Assembly (NCBI GenBank): GCA_958296445.1
Contig: OY282565.1
Span: 1,501,570-1,565,569, forward strand
DNA: 64,000 nt
Direction of reading: 5' to 3'
DNA from: an uncultured Dehalococcoidia bacterium
Lineage (GTDB): Bacteria > Chloroflexota > Dehalococcoidia > Lucifugimonadales > UBA3495
Position 1 is the stretch's first letter, and every line of letters starts with the position of its first letter. This document shows positions 8,984 through 17,509 of this stretch, piece by piece. The notes under the pieces are model-generated. The model saw only the letters and a program-made list of their open reading frames with translations, ran no database searches and had not been told where the DNA came from. Both the position numbers and the translations under genes were made by a program.

Positions 8984-9326
8984 TGAAAATCTCCCTTCCT
9001 TCGGCGCAGGCCCGGCGCAGCGCCGGCAGCGTTTCCTTTAGCGTCTCGAACTCTTGCGGGGTGTATACCTGGGTGTCTATTTCCACCGAGCTGCCCAAGT
9101 GGTAGGAAAAGAAATCGGCCCGCCGCCCGAAAGGCCGGTCGGTGTCATGCACCACGATAAGCTCGATACGGCTGTTCGGAGTGAAATCGCCCGCGGCTAC
9201 AGCGCCGGTGAGGATGACCTTTTCCACCCCTAGATAGGGCAAAACTTCTTGGATGTTTTCCAGTTCCCGCTCCAGCATCTGCTTGCGAAATTGGGCAAAA
9301 CCCACGCGCATCGGCATTTCTGCCAC
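8976..9326 (-). CDS. MNT-type nucleotidyltransferase-fold protein with a degenerate active site (HEPN partner)
   Basis: 116 residues. Residues about 35-58 ([26 protein letters not shown]) align with the minimal nucleotidyltransferase strand-turn GS-x-ARG-----SDIDL-VV, but G-A replaces G-S and the two catalytic aspartates of SDID are S-R-I-E. It should thus be unable to transfer nucleotides, although the fold seems retained. First gene of the pair, with ATG 9326 and the HEPN gene overlapping its 3' end. In known MntA/HepT pairs the MNT protein AMPylates the HEPN toxin; here neutralisation would have to be by binding only, or the protein has another role. That is inference. Confidence 0.7.
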   Translation of the reverse strand: MAEMPMRVGFAQFRKQMLERELENIQEVLPYLGVEKVILTGAVAAGDFTPNSRIELIVVHDTDRPFGRRADFFSYHLGSSVEIDTQVYTPQEFETLKETLPALRRACAEGREIFNA

Positions 9327-9357
9327 CCCTTTAAGGCTTTCTCTTTATGGAGATACT

Positions 9358-10161
9358 TTACTCGATAAGCACTAGGTGAACGGTTTTGGGGCCGTGCACT
9401 CCCTGCACGATGGTCATTTCGATGTCGGCGGTGCGGCTGGGGCCGGTGATGAAATTCAGGTAGCTGCCCATCTCGCCGCCGCGCCGGTGATATTCTAGGC
9501 GGCGCAGCAGGAACAGGTCGTGCAGGCTTTCCAGGACTTCCTCGGGCCGAACCAGGGCCACGTGAACCGGAGGCACCAGCGACACCAGACGGGAGAGGCC
9601 GCGCCGGGGCATAATGACCAGCGAGCCGGTTTCGGCTAGGGCGTAGTCGGTGCCGGTCAGCCCTACGTCGGCGCGGCGGATCTCTTGCCGTAGCTGCGCC
9701 CGCTCCGCTCTTTCGCCTTGGACGATGGCGGTGACCTGGATGCCGCGTCCTTCCAGCGCGTTGTCTACCGGGGCGTCGTCGAACACCGGCTGGCCGGAGC
9801 GGACGATGCGGGCGGCGCCCAGTTCGCTCATCAGCGAGTCAACGCGGCCGATGGCGGCTTCCACGCCGGAAACGCGATGGACGTTCCAGCCGCCCCGCGC
9901 GGCCATTTCGGCGAAACTATCCAGTAGCAGGGGGCGGTTTTCGCGGAGCCGGGCCTCAAGTTCGACGGCCTGCGCTTCCAAGTGGGGCAGCGTTTCCTCT
10001 AGCCGGTGATACGGTTGGGCGGGCGGGACGGCCCGGCCCGAGCCGGACGGGGGGCGGCCTAGTGCTTCCCGCACTGAGCGCAGGAACTCGGCTTTGGGAC
10101 GGCCGGGCAGGTTTTCGTTGCCGTCATTCGCGGCCTTGCCGTCGGGCCGGGAATCAGCCAC
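9358..10161 (-). CDS. lutC: LutC/YkgG family LUD-domain subunit of L-lactate oxidation complex
   Basis: Third gene of the lut operon; 267 residues. The LUD domain (about 90-267) shows GLTGTDYALAETGSLVI, SLVPPVHVALVRPEEV and the terminal MTIVQGVHGPKTVHLVLIE, all typical of LutC. With LutA and LutB it forms the iron-sulfur, flavin-free L-lactate dehydrogenase that oxidises lactate to pyruvate. Its ATG overlaps the lutB stop by eight bases, which implies translational coupling. The N-terminal 60 residues are variable, as in the family. Confidence 0.9.
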   Translation of the reverse strand: MADSRPDGKAANDGNENLPGRPKAEFLRSVREALGRPPSGSGRAVPPAQPYHRLEETLPHLEAQAVELEARLRENRPLLLDSFAEMAARGGWNVHRVSGVEAAIGRVDSLMSELGAARIVRSGQPVFDDAPVDNALEGRGIQVTAIVQGERAERAQLRQEIRRADVGLTGTDYALAETGSLVIMPRRGLSRLVSLVPPVHVALVRPEEVLESLHDLFLLRRLEYHRRGGEMGSYLNFITGPSRTADIEMTIVQGVHGPKTVHLVLIE

Positions 10162-11629
10162 GGGTGTCCTCGCTCAGTTCATCCTGCCAGACTTGGCGAA
10201 AGGACTTGGAGGGCAAGGGCGGCAAATCCCGCGCCCGTGTCCACCGCGACAGCAGGGGCAGCGGAACGCGGCTAATCCAGCTCCGGTTTTTGCTGGAGCT
10301 GGGCTTGGGCATACCGGGCAGTAACCGCTGGGCGATGCGGCCTATTCGGGCGGCTAGGGCCATCCGCCCGGGGGTGCGCATCAGCCGGGCGTAGGCTCCG
10401 GCCAGGAACCGCTCGGAGCGGGACGACGCCCGTTCCTGCGGGTTTTCGCTTTCGGCGGTGCGGTGGCGCAGTTCCAGCAGCATCCGCGGGATGTTTATCT
10501 TCACCGGGCAGGCTTCCCGGCAGGCCCCGCAAAGGCTGGAGGCTTGGGGCAGGGACTTGGATTCTTTCAGTCCGGTGAGCATCGGCGACACTACTGCCCC
10601 GATGGGGCCGGGGTAGACCCAGCCGTAGGCGTGGCCGCCCACCCGCTGGTAGACCGGGCAGATGTTCAGGCAGGCCCCGCAACGGATGCAGTACAACGCT
10701 TCCCGCAGCTTGGGGTCGCGCAGCATCCGGGAGCGCCCGTTGTCTACCAGTATCAGGTGAAACTCTTCCGGGCCGTCTTCGTCGTCCTCGCGGCGCGGGC
10801 CGGTCACCATACTGACGTAGCTGGATATGCGCTGGCCGGTGGCGGAGCGGGGCAGCAGCCGCAGAAAGATAGCCAAGTCCTGCATTGATGGAATCACTTT
10901 CTCCATCCCGGTGATTCCGATGTGCATTCTGGGGGCTGAGGTGCAGAGCCGCCCGTTGCCCTCGTTGGTGACGATGACTAGGGTTCCGGTTTCCGCCACC
11001 ACAAAATTGGCCCCGCTGATGCCCAAGTCGGCCTGCATAAACTTGTCGCGCAGGGCTGTCCGCGCCGCCGCCGCCATCCTTTCGATGTCTTCGTCGTAGG
11101 GTAGGCCCAGCTTGGCGGCAAAAAGCTCGGCTACGTCTTCTTTGGACTTGTGCAGTGCCGGGGCGACTAGGTGGGACGGGGTTTCGCCGGCTAGTTGGAT
11201 GATGTATTCGCCCAAGTCGGTTTCGTAGACTTCGATGCCCAGCGACTCCAGCACCGGATTAAGCTCCAGTTCTTCCGACACCATGCTCTTGCTCTTGGTG
11301 GCGACTTTGACGCCGCGGTTTTGGGCCAAGTGGCTGACGATGGCGTTGGCCTCGGCGGCGTCGGCGGCGAAGTGAACCTGCCCCCCGGCGGCGGTGACGT
11401 TGTCGTGGAGCAACTCTAGGTAGTAATCCAGATGGTCGAGGGTGTGAATTTTGATACTGCGGGCTTCTTCCCGCCACTCTTCCCACGCCTCTTCCGTGAC
11501 CTCGCTGATGGCGCTGCGGCGGGCTACGTCGAACCCTACGCCTACCCGGTCGAGGGCGCGGCGTAGCTTCGGGTCCAGCATGGCCGCGGCGGATGCGGTT
11601 ACGAATTGGCTTGTCTTTACTTCCGGCAT
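10154..11629 (-). CDS. lutB: LutB/YkgF family iron-sulfur subunit of L-lactate oxidation complex
   Basis: 491 residues. An N-terminal LUD domain (VATKSKSMVSEELELN, GISGANFVVAETGTLVIVTN) is followed by a ferredoxin-type segment with two 4Fe-4S clusters: CIRCGACLNICPVYQ and, about 50 residues on, SLCGACREACPVKINIP. LutB passes electrons between lactate oxidation and the LutA subunit. The typical PGPIGAVVSPMLTGL block lies between the clusters. Six bases separate it from the upstream lutA stop and it overlaps lutC, so all three are one operon. Confidence 0.95.
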   Translation of the reverse strand: MPEVKTSQFVTASAAAMLDPKLRRALDRVGVGFDVARRSAISEVTEEAWEEWREEARSIKIHTLDHLDYYLELLHDNVTAAGGQVHFAADAAEANAIVSHLAQNRGVKVATKSKSMVSEELELNPVLESLGIEVYETDLGEYIIQLAGETPSHLVAPALHKSKEDVAELFAAKLGLPYDEDIERMAAAARTALRDKFMQADLGISGANFVVAETGTLVIVTNEGNGRLCTSAPRMHIGITGMEKVIPSMQDLAIFLRLLPRSATGQRISSYVSMVTGPRREDDEDGPEEFHLILVDNGRSRMLRDPKLREALYCIRCGACLNICPVYQRVGGHAYGWVYPGPIGAVVSPMLTGLKESKSLPQASSLCGACREACPVKINIPRMLLELRHRTAESENPQERASSRSERFLAGAYARLMRTPGRMALAARIGRIAQRLLPGMPKPSSSKNRSWISRVPLPLLSRWTRARDLPPLPSKSFRQVWQDELSEDTRG

Positions 11630-11635
11630 ATTGCT

Positions 11636-12397
11636 TTACCGCCGTGCTTGGGCTTGGCGCGATTCCGGGTCAAGAATTTCGGCTATGTGGCGGATTTGGA
11701 TGTCCGGGGCCTGCCTTCGTAGCGCCCCGCCTATGTGCATCAGGCAACTCATGTCACAGGAAACCAGCGTATTGGCCCCGGAGTTCCGCGCGGCGGCGAC
11801 TTTGTCGGCCAGCATCCCCTCGGATATGTGGGGCAGCTTTACCGAAAAGCTGCCGCCAAAGCCGCAGCAGGTTTCCGCGTTGGGCAGTTCTTTCAAGTCC
11901 AGCCCCGGCACCGCCCGCAGCAGGGTATAGGGGGCTTCCCGCACTTCCATTTCCCGCAGCAGGTGGCAGCCGGGATGGAAGGCGGCCGGGCCGGAGCCGG
12001 TAACGCCCGGTTCCTCGACGCCCAGCACGTTGACCAGAAACTCGGAAAATTCGTAGACCCGCCGGGACAGCGACTCTGCCTTTGCCAGCATCGCCGGGTC
12101 GTCCTCGAACAAGTCTAGGTAGAAAACGCGCATCATCGCCGAACAGGAACCCGAAGGCACTACTACGTAATCGCTGTTCTGGAATTCGTCCAGCGTCCGC
12201 GCCGCCAGCTCCCGCGCCTCGCGGGTGAAGCCGGAATTGTACACCGCTTGGCCGCAGCAGGTCTGTCCGGCCGGAAAGCCCACCGCCACGCCCAGCCGCC
12301 GCAGCACGCGCACCACGCTGACGCCAACCTCGGGAAAGAGCTGGTCAATGATGCAGGTTACGAACAGGTCTGCCTTTATTGATGCCGTTCCGGTCAA
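11636..12397 (-). CDS. lutA: LutA/YkgE family CCG-domain subunit of L-lactate oxidation complex
   Basis: First gene of lutABC. Two cysteine-rich CCG domains are visible: FPAGQTCCGQAVYNSGF in the first half and NAETCCGFGGSFSVKLPHIS in the second, with HPGCHLLREM between. I place the start at TTG 12397 (LTGTASIKADLFVTC), which gives 253 residues, close to the usual LutA length, with a GGCGGTGG sequence just upstream. A longer reading to 12703 would run through the region that holds the divergent gene's promoter and signal peptide and is unlikely. CCG domains bind a non-cubane Fe-S cluster and act in electron transfer. Confidence 0.9.
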   Translation of the reverse strand: MTGTASIKADLFVTCIIDQLFPEVGVSVVRVLRRLGVAVGFPAGQTCCGQAVYNSGFTREARELAARTLDEFQNSDYVVVPSGSCSAMMRVFYLDLFEDDPAMLAKAESLSRRVYEFSEFLVNVLGVEEPGVTGSGPAAFHPGCHLLREMEVREAPYTLLRAVPGLDLKELPNAETCCGFGGSFSVKLPHISEGMLADKVAAARNSGANTLVSCDMSCLMHIGGALRRQAPDIQIRHIAEILDPESRQAQARR

Positions 12398-12570
12398 TAC
12401 GCCACCGCCTTTCGGGGCAAGCCTAACAGACGGCAACGGCGCTGGCAACGATGATGGCCCTGTTTGTACCCGGAATCGCAATTTCCGTAACCATAATTTC
12501 CGTCTTGCCCCGGTCTGGTACACTAATGGGCAGCCTGTCCCGGGATGGTTCCTTGCGGGATGGTTCCTTG

Positions 12571-13164
12571 ATGGTCTCCAACCTCGGTTCCATAACTGTC
12601 CGCGTGGCTCTGATTGTTCTACTAATCGGGTTCCTGCTTCTAATGCGCCCGGAGCAGAGTTACGCCTGTACGTGCATTCCTCCCGGTTCACCTTCCGAAG
12701 CATTGGCGGGGTCAGCCGTGGTCTTTATGGGTGAAGTGGTCTCGGTGCGCGAATACGAGGGGGGCCGCAACACCTTGCGTCCTGATACGGTCGAGTTCGA
12801 TGTCAAGACTGTCTGGAAGGGGCCCGATGACCGGAGGAGGAGCCTCAAGACCAATGGAGACAGCGCAAGCTGCGGGTTTCCTTTCGTTGAGGGCAACACA
12901 TATATCGTCTACTCCCGATTCCGGTCGAAAGTCAGCCTTTGCAGCCGGACGCGCAGAGTGTCGGATGCCGCTTATGACTTGGCCGAGCTGGGTAAGGGAC
13001 GAGGGCTTGATCCGGTTGCAATCACTCCCGCGCCGGGAGTGTCCGAATCTCAGACAGGCGGCGGCTGTGGGGTATCGCCCCACGCAACCGATTTATCGGT
13101 TATGGGACTGGTGGTTGGAGTCGCCTTGCTCGGCCTGCGAAGGCAACGATCCGGTGGGCGGTGA
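12571..13164 (+). CDS. secreted TIMP/netrin (NTR)-like domain protein with C-terminal membrane anchor
   Basis: 197 residues from ATG 12571, chosen because the signal peptide starts there (hydrophobic core ALIVLLIGFLLLM); longer readings add an odd GSL-rich leader. After cleavage the mature chain starts near ACTCIPPGSP, as in TIMP-like domains where an N-terminal C-x-C is diagnostic. SALVGSAVVFMGEV-type text, VEFDVKTVWKG, ASCGFPFVEGNTYIVYS and LCSRTR complete the fold, with cysteines placed for disulfides. The end is a Gly/Ser linker with GGGCG, a hydrophobic helix (VMGLVVGVALLGL) and an Arg-rich tail, like MYXO-CTERM-type sorting signals. Divergent from lutABC. Function unknown. Confidence 0.75.
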   Translation: MVSNLGSITVRVALIVLLIGFLLLMRPEQSYACTCIPPGSPSEALAGSAVVFMGEVVSVREYEGGRNTLRPDTVEFDVKTVWKGPDDRRRSLKTNGDSASCGFPFVEGNTYIVYSRFRSKVSLCSRTRRVSDAAYDLAELGKGRGLDPVAITPAPGVSESQTGGGCGVSPHATDLSVMGLVVGVALLGLRRQRSGGR

Positions 13165-13260
13165 TTGGCAACTGTCCGTAAACGGAATCCCGCAACCCCG
13201 AATGACGCATTTGTTTGGCGCTGCCAGCACGGTTTGACAATACGCCCCTATTTCCTTTCG

Positions 13261-13290
13261 TTGACAGTCCGGGCGGGGCGAAATTACACT
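13261..13290 (+). promoter_or_regulatory. sigma70-type promoter for the FAD oxidoreductase gene
   Basis: TTGACA at 13261-13266 and TACACT at 13285-13290 are separated by 18 bases. They end 28 bases before ATG 13319, which is preceded by the ribosome binding site GGAGGGCGG. A second TTGACA lies at about 13234. Confidence 0.65.
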
Positions 13291-13318
13291 CGGGCCAATT
13301 TCTGGCGGAGGGCGGTTG

Positions 13319-14440
13319 ATGCCGGAAGCAGTGGACGTTGCCATTATTGGGGGTGGAGTGGTGGGCTGCGCCATTGCCTGGCAGTTGGCGAAAGGGGGCG
13401 CTTCCTGCGCGGTGGTGGAGCGGGGGGCCTTTGGCGGCGGGGCTTCCGGGGCGACGGCGGGAATCGTGGCCCCCTTGTGGCACTTGGACCCCGATGACCC
13501 GGCGATGTTCCGGCTGGGGCTTCGCAGTCTGGAGCTGTTTCCGCTGTGGTCGGCGGAACTGGCCGAGGCGGGCGTCAACCCGGAGTTTCAGCCGACCGGG
13601 GTGTTGCGGATGGCATTTTCCGATGCCGATGCGGAGGAACTGCGCCGGGCTTTCCGCTGGCAATCGCAGCTTGGGTTGGGCGTGGATTGGCTGGAAAGGG
13701 ACGACCTGTTGCGGCGCGAGCCGCAGGCCAACCCGGAAGCGCGGGCCGCCGTGTTTTCGCCGCAGGAGGGATGTGTTCGCGGGCAGCGGTTGGTGGACGC
13801 GCTGGCCCACGCCGCGGGACGGCTGGGCGCGGCGCTGTATCAGGGGGTGGAAGTTACCGGACTTCGCTATGACGGAGACCGGATAACCGGCGTTGAAACC
13901 ACCACCGGCGGCATTGCGGCAGGGCAGGTGGTTCTGGCGGCCGGGCCGTGGAGCGGCTTGGGCGGGCGATGGGCCGCGCCCGGCGGGCCGCTGGATTTGC
14001 CGGTGCGGGGCGTCAAGGGGCAACGCATATTGTTGCGGCAGCCCGGCTTTCTGCCCCGGTCGGCAACGCATAATTTCGTTGGCTATGTGGCGCCGCGGCT
14101 AGACGGAAATGTGCTGGTGGCTTCGACGCGGGAGGAAGGGTGCTTCGACGAAAGGGTGACCGCCGAGGGCATCGCGGCATTGGTGTCGGTGGCTGTCCGC
14201 TCTTTCCCGTCGCTGGCCGGGGCCGCCTTCGTTGGCGGGCGGGCGGGAGTGCGCCCGGCAACCCCCGATGGGCGGCCCATCATTGGCCCGGCGCCGGGCG
14301 TGGAGGGGCTGACCGTTGCCACGGGCCACGACGCCGTTGGCATTATGCTCAGCCCCGGGACTGCCGAGCTGGTGGCGCAATACCTGCTGGATGGGAATGG
14401 GACTCCGCTGGAGCCGTTTGGGGTTGGGCGGTTTGGTTAG
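13319..14440 (+). CDS. FAD-dependent oxidoreductase, DAO family (glycine oxidase/D-amino acid dehydrogenase-like)
   Basis: 373 residues. The N-terminal Rossmann motif VAIIGGGVVGCAIAWQLAKGG binds the ADP part of FAD and is followed by GASGATAGIVAP, the flavin-contacting loop of glycine/sarcosine oxidase-type enzymes. The C-terminal GVRPATPDGRPIIGPAPG and TGHDAVGIMLSPGTAEL close the FAD fold. It probably oxidises a secondary or D-amino acid. The ATG at 13319 sits after GGCGGAGGGCGG and its own promoter, so it is likely monocistronic. Substrate not readable. Confidence 0.9.
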   Translation: MPEAVDVAIIGGGVVGCAIAWQLAKGGASCAVVERGAFGGGASGATAGIVAPLWHLDPDDPAMFRLGLRSLELFPLWSAELAEAGVNPEFQPTGVLRMAFSDADAEELRRAFRWQSQLGLGVDWLERDDLLRREPQANPEARAAVFSPQEGCVRGQRLVDALAHAAGRLGAALYQGVEVTGLRYDGDRITGVETTTGGIAAGQVVLAAGPWSGLGGRWAAPGGPLDLPVRGVKGQRILLRQPGFLPRSATHNFVGYVAPRLDGNVLVASTREEGCFDERVTAEGIAALVSVAVRSFPSLAGAAFVGGRAGVRPATPDGRPIIGPAPGVEGLTVATGHDAVGIMLSPGTAELVAQYLLDGNGTPLEPFGVGRFG

Positions 14441-14471
14441 GCAATGCTGGCCTTGACGGCTTGGTAACTGG

Positions 14472-14684
14472 TTAGGAACCTTGCGTCTTGCCGTCTTTTT
14501 CTGAGACTGGCTCGGATTGCTTGTTTTCCGAGGGGAGTTTGACGCCCGGGGGGGTTTTGGAGGGAGTGAAGTCTCTGAGATCATTTCGAGGGGCAGAGCT
14601 ATGGTGAAATGTCCATATCTCTGTCTTTTCCTTCGGCGTTTTATCATTTTCCGGGACGTCTTGCTGCGAATTTTTGTCTGGCAT
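14472..14684 (-). CDS. small hydrophilic protein translationally coupled to the membrane protein gene
   Basis: 70 residues (MPDKNSQQDVPENDKT...), very rich in Lys, Glu, Ser and Pro, without hydrophobic segments and probably disordered. I accept it because the ATG overlaps the upstream stop in TAATG and is preceded by an almost perfect ribosome binding site GGAGGAGGTG. No family recognised. It could be a cytoplasmic partner of the membrane protein encoded just before it. Confidence 0.55.
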   Translation of the reverse strand: MPDKNSQQDVPENDKTPKEKTEIWTFHHSSAPRNDLRDFTPSKTPPGVKLPSENKQSEPVSEKDGKTQGS

Positions 14685-15361
14685 TACACCTCCTCCAGGT
14701 CCCCTGTGTTTGCTAGGTTATCAACCATTATATCATACGCCTTAGCTAACCCCCATCCTTGCGGGTTTCGAGATAGGCTATGGTATTCTGGATTGTAGAA
14801 GTAGGTATAAACAAGAACCGATTTTGGATCTTTGGAGACGATGAAATCGACAATTTCCTGATGGGATTCACCAGGCTCGATGACTGTTTCGTTCACAGCC
14901 CTGGCAAATCTAAAATCGTAGAGCTTGGGCCATTGAATTTCATCTGCATCATGGTCTACGAATACTTGGGCATACAGTTGCTCTACCTCTTCGTCCGAAA
15001 GGGGAGCTATCTGGTACAGGCGATATATGCCCTCGCGAATATCCACTTTCACCCTCGATCTGTTATGCAGGGTTGCTGATACCGAAATATGCACGTAGCT
15101 TTCGCTAATCACCCGATGCGAAATTTCGTGAGTGATGGTCAGGTGGGGGGCGAAATCCCGGAATACCTCCAGCTTATAGGCGGCAAAGAATCCTCCTGCT
15201 AGGATGGCTAAGGCGGTTACGGACGATTGGGCTATGGCGGCTAGGTCTTTGGTTTTGCCGGAATCAGTCAGAATCAGGGCCAACGCAGGCAGCGATACTG
15301 CTGCCAGCAGCAGTATTGCTGCGGGTAGTAGCAGGGCGGGGCGAATCCGGCGTTGGCGCAC
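14684..15361 (-). CDS. hypothetical membrane protein with two N-terminal helices and a beta-rich domain
   Basis: 225 residues. Two hydrophobic helices (about 8-30 and 45-65) with a short polar link are followed by a soluble domain of about 150 residues that starts EVFRDFAPHLTITHEISHR. I do not recognise the family; the pattern of a helical hairpin with a beta-sandwich-like domain resembles several uncharacterised membrane-anchored proteins. Base composition is a little more A+T-rich than its neighbours. Downstream lies a coupled 70-residue gene; upstream, 15 bases away, is the ThDP enzyme stop. Confidence 0.65.
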   Translation of the reverse strand: MRQRRIRPALLLPAAILLLAAVSLPALALILTDSGKTKDLAAIAQSSVTALAILAGGFFAAYKLEVFRDFAPHLTITHEISHRVISESYVHISVSATLHNRSRVKVDIREGIYRLYQIAPLSDEEVEQLYAQVFVDHDADEIQWPKLYDFRFARAVNETVIEPGESHQEIVDFIVSKDPKSVLVYTYFYNPEYHSLSRNPQGWGLAKAYDIMVDNLANTGDLEEV

Positions 15362-15376
15362 AGAATCAGTCCGGGT

Positions 15377-17053
15377 CTAGGCCGATAGGGCTACGTCCAC
15401 GATGGCGACGCGGCCCCCGGCTACGGCGGCCTGGGCTTCTTCGATGGCTGCCCGCAGGCGGTTGGGGTCTTCCACCCGCTCGCCGTGTCCGCCGAAGGGT
15501 TGGGCCAGTTGGGAGTAGTCGGGGCCAGGGATGTCTACGCCGTGGAATATGCCCGACTGCGCCGCCGTTCCTTCGGGGTAGAAGGACAGATGGAGGCTTT
15601 TCATTGCGGCGTAGCTGGCGTTGTTGAATACCACTATCAGGATGGGCAGGTTGCTTTCCCGCGCTACGCCTAGGCTTTGGGTGATGGGGTTGTAGAGGAA
15701 CGAGCCGTCGCCAATCAGCGCCGCCACCGGACGCTCCGGGGCCGCCAGCTTGGCGCCTAGGGCGATGCCCAGCCCTTGCCCTAAGCCGCCGGCCGGACGC
15801 AGGTAGGACAGCGGGTTGTCCCAAGGGATGCGGCGCAGAATCTGGGCGCGGTGGAGAATGGTTTCGTCCACAAAAACCGTGTTGGAGGGCAGGGCTTCGC
15901 TCAAGGTGTTGCAGAGGAAGCCCGGAGCGATGGGCGAGGCGGAACCAGCGGCGGCGTCTAGGGCGCGGTAACGCTCCCACACCGGGTTGGGGCCTGCGGG
16001 CATAACGGGCGGCGGGCCGTCGGCGCGTTCCCGCACTGCGGCGTCCAGAGCGGCGAGGGTTACGGGCAGCGCCCCCTCTAGGTAGCAGTCGGCCTGCAAG
16101 TCTTGGTGAACCATGTATTCCTTTACCGGGTATTCGTCTATGACCACCACCGGGGCCGCTGGCCCGGCACTGGGCGGATACCACGGGGCGCGGTTGCCGA
16201 TGACTAGGAACAGGTCGAAACGCTCCATTTCCCGCCGCAGGTCGTAGCCGTGATGCAGGGGATGGCTCTTGGGGAAGTTGTTGTAGGTTGGCCCTTCGCC
16301 CTCGAATACCGGAATGGCTCTGGCCTCGGCCAGGGATACTAGGGCGCGGAACCCGGCGGGGGCGCGGCCGGCGGAGTCGGCCACAATCACCGGATTGGCG
16401 GCCCGGCAGATCATATCGGCCACGCGGCCAACGGCGGCGGGGTCGGGATGGCTGATTGGCGCGGCCGGGCGGGTTTTCAACCGGGTCTGCGGCGTCCATT
16501 CTTCCAGCATTGTTTCTATGGGGACGTTCAGGAAGGCCGGGCCTTTGGGGGTGCGCTGGGCCAGTTCTCCGGCCCGTGCCACTGTTTCGTACAGGGTTTG
16601 CGGGCTGGTCACCCGGCTGCTCCATTTGGTGAAGGGTTCCACCAGCCGGTTGGGGCCGCCGACGATGCTGAGGTTGCGGAGCCACTGGGGGCCGGGGTCG
16701 AACTCCGGGGCTTCGCCGTAGGTGGCGGACTCGCCGGAGCAGACCAGCATCGGCACTTCGGATTGATAAGCCCCGTGGATGCCCATAGAGCCTTGTAGCA
16801 CGCCAACGCCGGCGTGGAGCAGCACCGCCTGCATCCGCCCGGTCATACGGGTGTACCCGGAGGCCATCGCCACGGCCAGGGTTTCATGCCAGCAGTTGAT
16901 GTAGGTCGGGCCGGGCCGCTCTTCCAGCTTCTGCCGGGCTAGGGCTTCCCACACCGAGGGCCACTCGGAACCGGGCGAGGATATGATGTAGTCCACGTCC
17001 AGATTCCGCAGGGCTTCTAAAATGGCGTCCCCGCCGTCCATCCGTTCCGTCAT
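15377..17053 (-). CDS. thiamine-diphosphate-dependent enzyme (acetolactate synthase/benzoylformate decarboxylase family)
   Basis: 558 residues from ATG 17053, which has AGGAG eight bases upstream; ATG 17086 is possible but overlaps the preceding gene. Domains in order: N-terminal pyrimidine-binding domain with NCWHETLAVAMASGYTRMTG (E in the activating position), central Rossmann-like domain, and C-terminal pyrophosphate domain with ALIGDGSFLYN and a downstream VFNNASY, which binds Mg-ThDP. The fold carries out 2-oxoacid decarboxylation or ligation. Two tiny coupled genes precede it, an arrangement that suggests they are accessory subunits. Exact substrate unknown. Confidence 0.88.
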   Translation of the reverse strand: MTERMDGGDAILEALRNLDVDYIISSPGSEWPSVWEALARQKLEERPGPTYINCWHETLAVAMASGYTRMTGRMQAVLLHAGVGVLQGSMGIHGAYQSEVPMLVCSGESATYGEAPEFDPGPQWLRNLSIVGGPNRLVEPFTKWSSRVTSPQTLYETVARAGELAQRTPKGPAFLNVPIETMLEEWTPQTRLKTRPAAPISHPDPAAVGRVADMICRAANPVIVADSAGRAPAGFRALVSLAEARAIPVFEGEGPTYNNFPKSHPLHHGYDLRREMERFDLFLVIGNRAPWYPPSAGPAAPVVVIDEYPVKEYMVHQDLQADCYLEGALPVTLAALDAAVRERADGPPPVMPAGPNPVWERYRALDAAAGSASPIAPGFLCNTLSEALPSNTVFVDETILHRAQILRRIPWDNPLSYLRPAGGLGQGLGIALGAKLAAPERPVAALIGDGSFLYNPITQSLGVARESNLPILIVVFNNASYAAMKSLHLSFYPEGTAAQSGIFHGVDIPGPDYSQLAQPFGGHGERVEDPNRLRAAIEEAQAAVAGGRVAIVDVALSA

Positions 17054-17064
17054 AGCAGACGCTC

Positions 17065-17280
17065 CTATGTCCGCACCCAGCGGCATTCGGGCTGGTGGCC
17101 GTGGGCGCCGCGGTCAACGCAGGTGCAGGGTATATCTTCGCGCAGGCTGTATCCGTGATATTGCAGCCAGGCGTGAAAGCCGGGATAGAAACCCTCGCCG
17201 TCGTCAATGGAATCGAAGCCGGCTTGAAAGGCGTCCCGCAGTTCTTCGTGGGTAGGCTGGTTTATAGCGCCCGTTGCCAT
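17065..17280 (-). CDS. small Cys/His-containing protein coupled to the ThDP enzyme
   Basis: 71 residues: MATGAINQPTHEELRDAF, then GFYPGFHAWLQYHGYSLRED and a C-terminal CTCVDRGAHGHQPECRW that could bind metal through three cysteines and two histidines. The start overlaps the previous stop in TAATG and the gene ends 11 bases before the ThDP enzyme start. No family recognised. The tight operon argues that it is real and works with the enzyme, perhaps as a stability or electron-transfer factor (inference). Confidence 0.65.
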   Translation of the reverse strand: MATGAINQPTHEELRDAFQAGFDSIDDGEGFYPGFHAWLQYHGYSLREDIPCTCVDRGAHGHQPECRWVRT

Positions 17281-17480
17281 TAGGTCAGCACCTCTGCGAT
17301 GTCTTGGGCGAAAATCATATCTTCCGACCCTACTAGGTCGGGGTCTTCGGGCGAGGTCAGATACTTGGCGAACACCCAGACGCCGTCTTTGGGGTTGTTT
17401 ACCACCTCGGCGGTGGCGCCGTTGATGGTGGAGATTCTGGCGCCTTCCGCGATGGTGATGAGGTTTATCACTTCCGCCAT
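17280..17480 (-). CDS. small beta-rich protein, first gene of the ThDP-enzyme operon
   Basis: 66 residues (MAEVINLITIAEGARIST...), with alternating hydrophobic residues that suggest a small SH3-like barrel; it ends in IFAQDIAEVLT. It is followed at once by the 71-residue gene (TAATG overlap) and then the ThDP enzyme, so the three form an operon read leftwards. GGGAGACAGG precedes ATG 17480. A second orphan of similar size and look lies at 36418. No known family. Confidence 0.6.
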   Translation of the reverse strand: MAEVINLITIAEGARISTINGATAEVVNNPKDGVWVFAKYLTSPEDPDLVGSEDMIFAQDIAEVLT

Positions 17481-17509
17481 TTGCCTGTCTCCCTTTGCGT
17501 TTTGAGAAA

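Noticed and set aside
11636..12703. Longer LutA starting at 12703
   Set aside because: The extra 102 codons overlap the signal peptide of the divergent gene, and LutA homologues begin at the position of TTG 12397.
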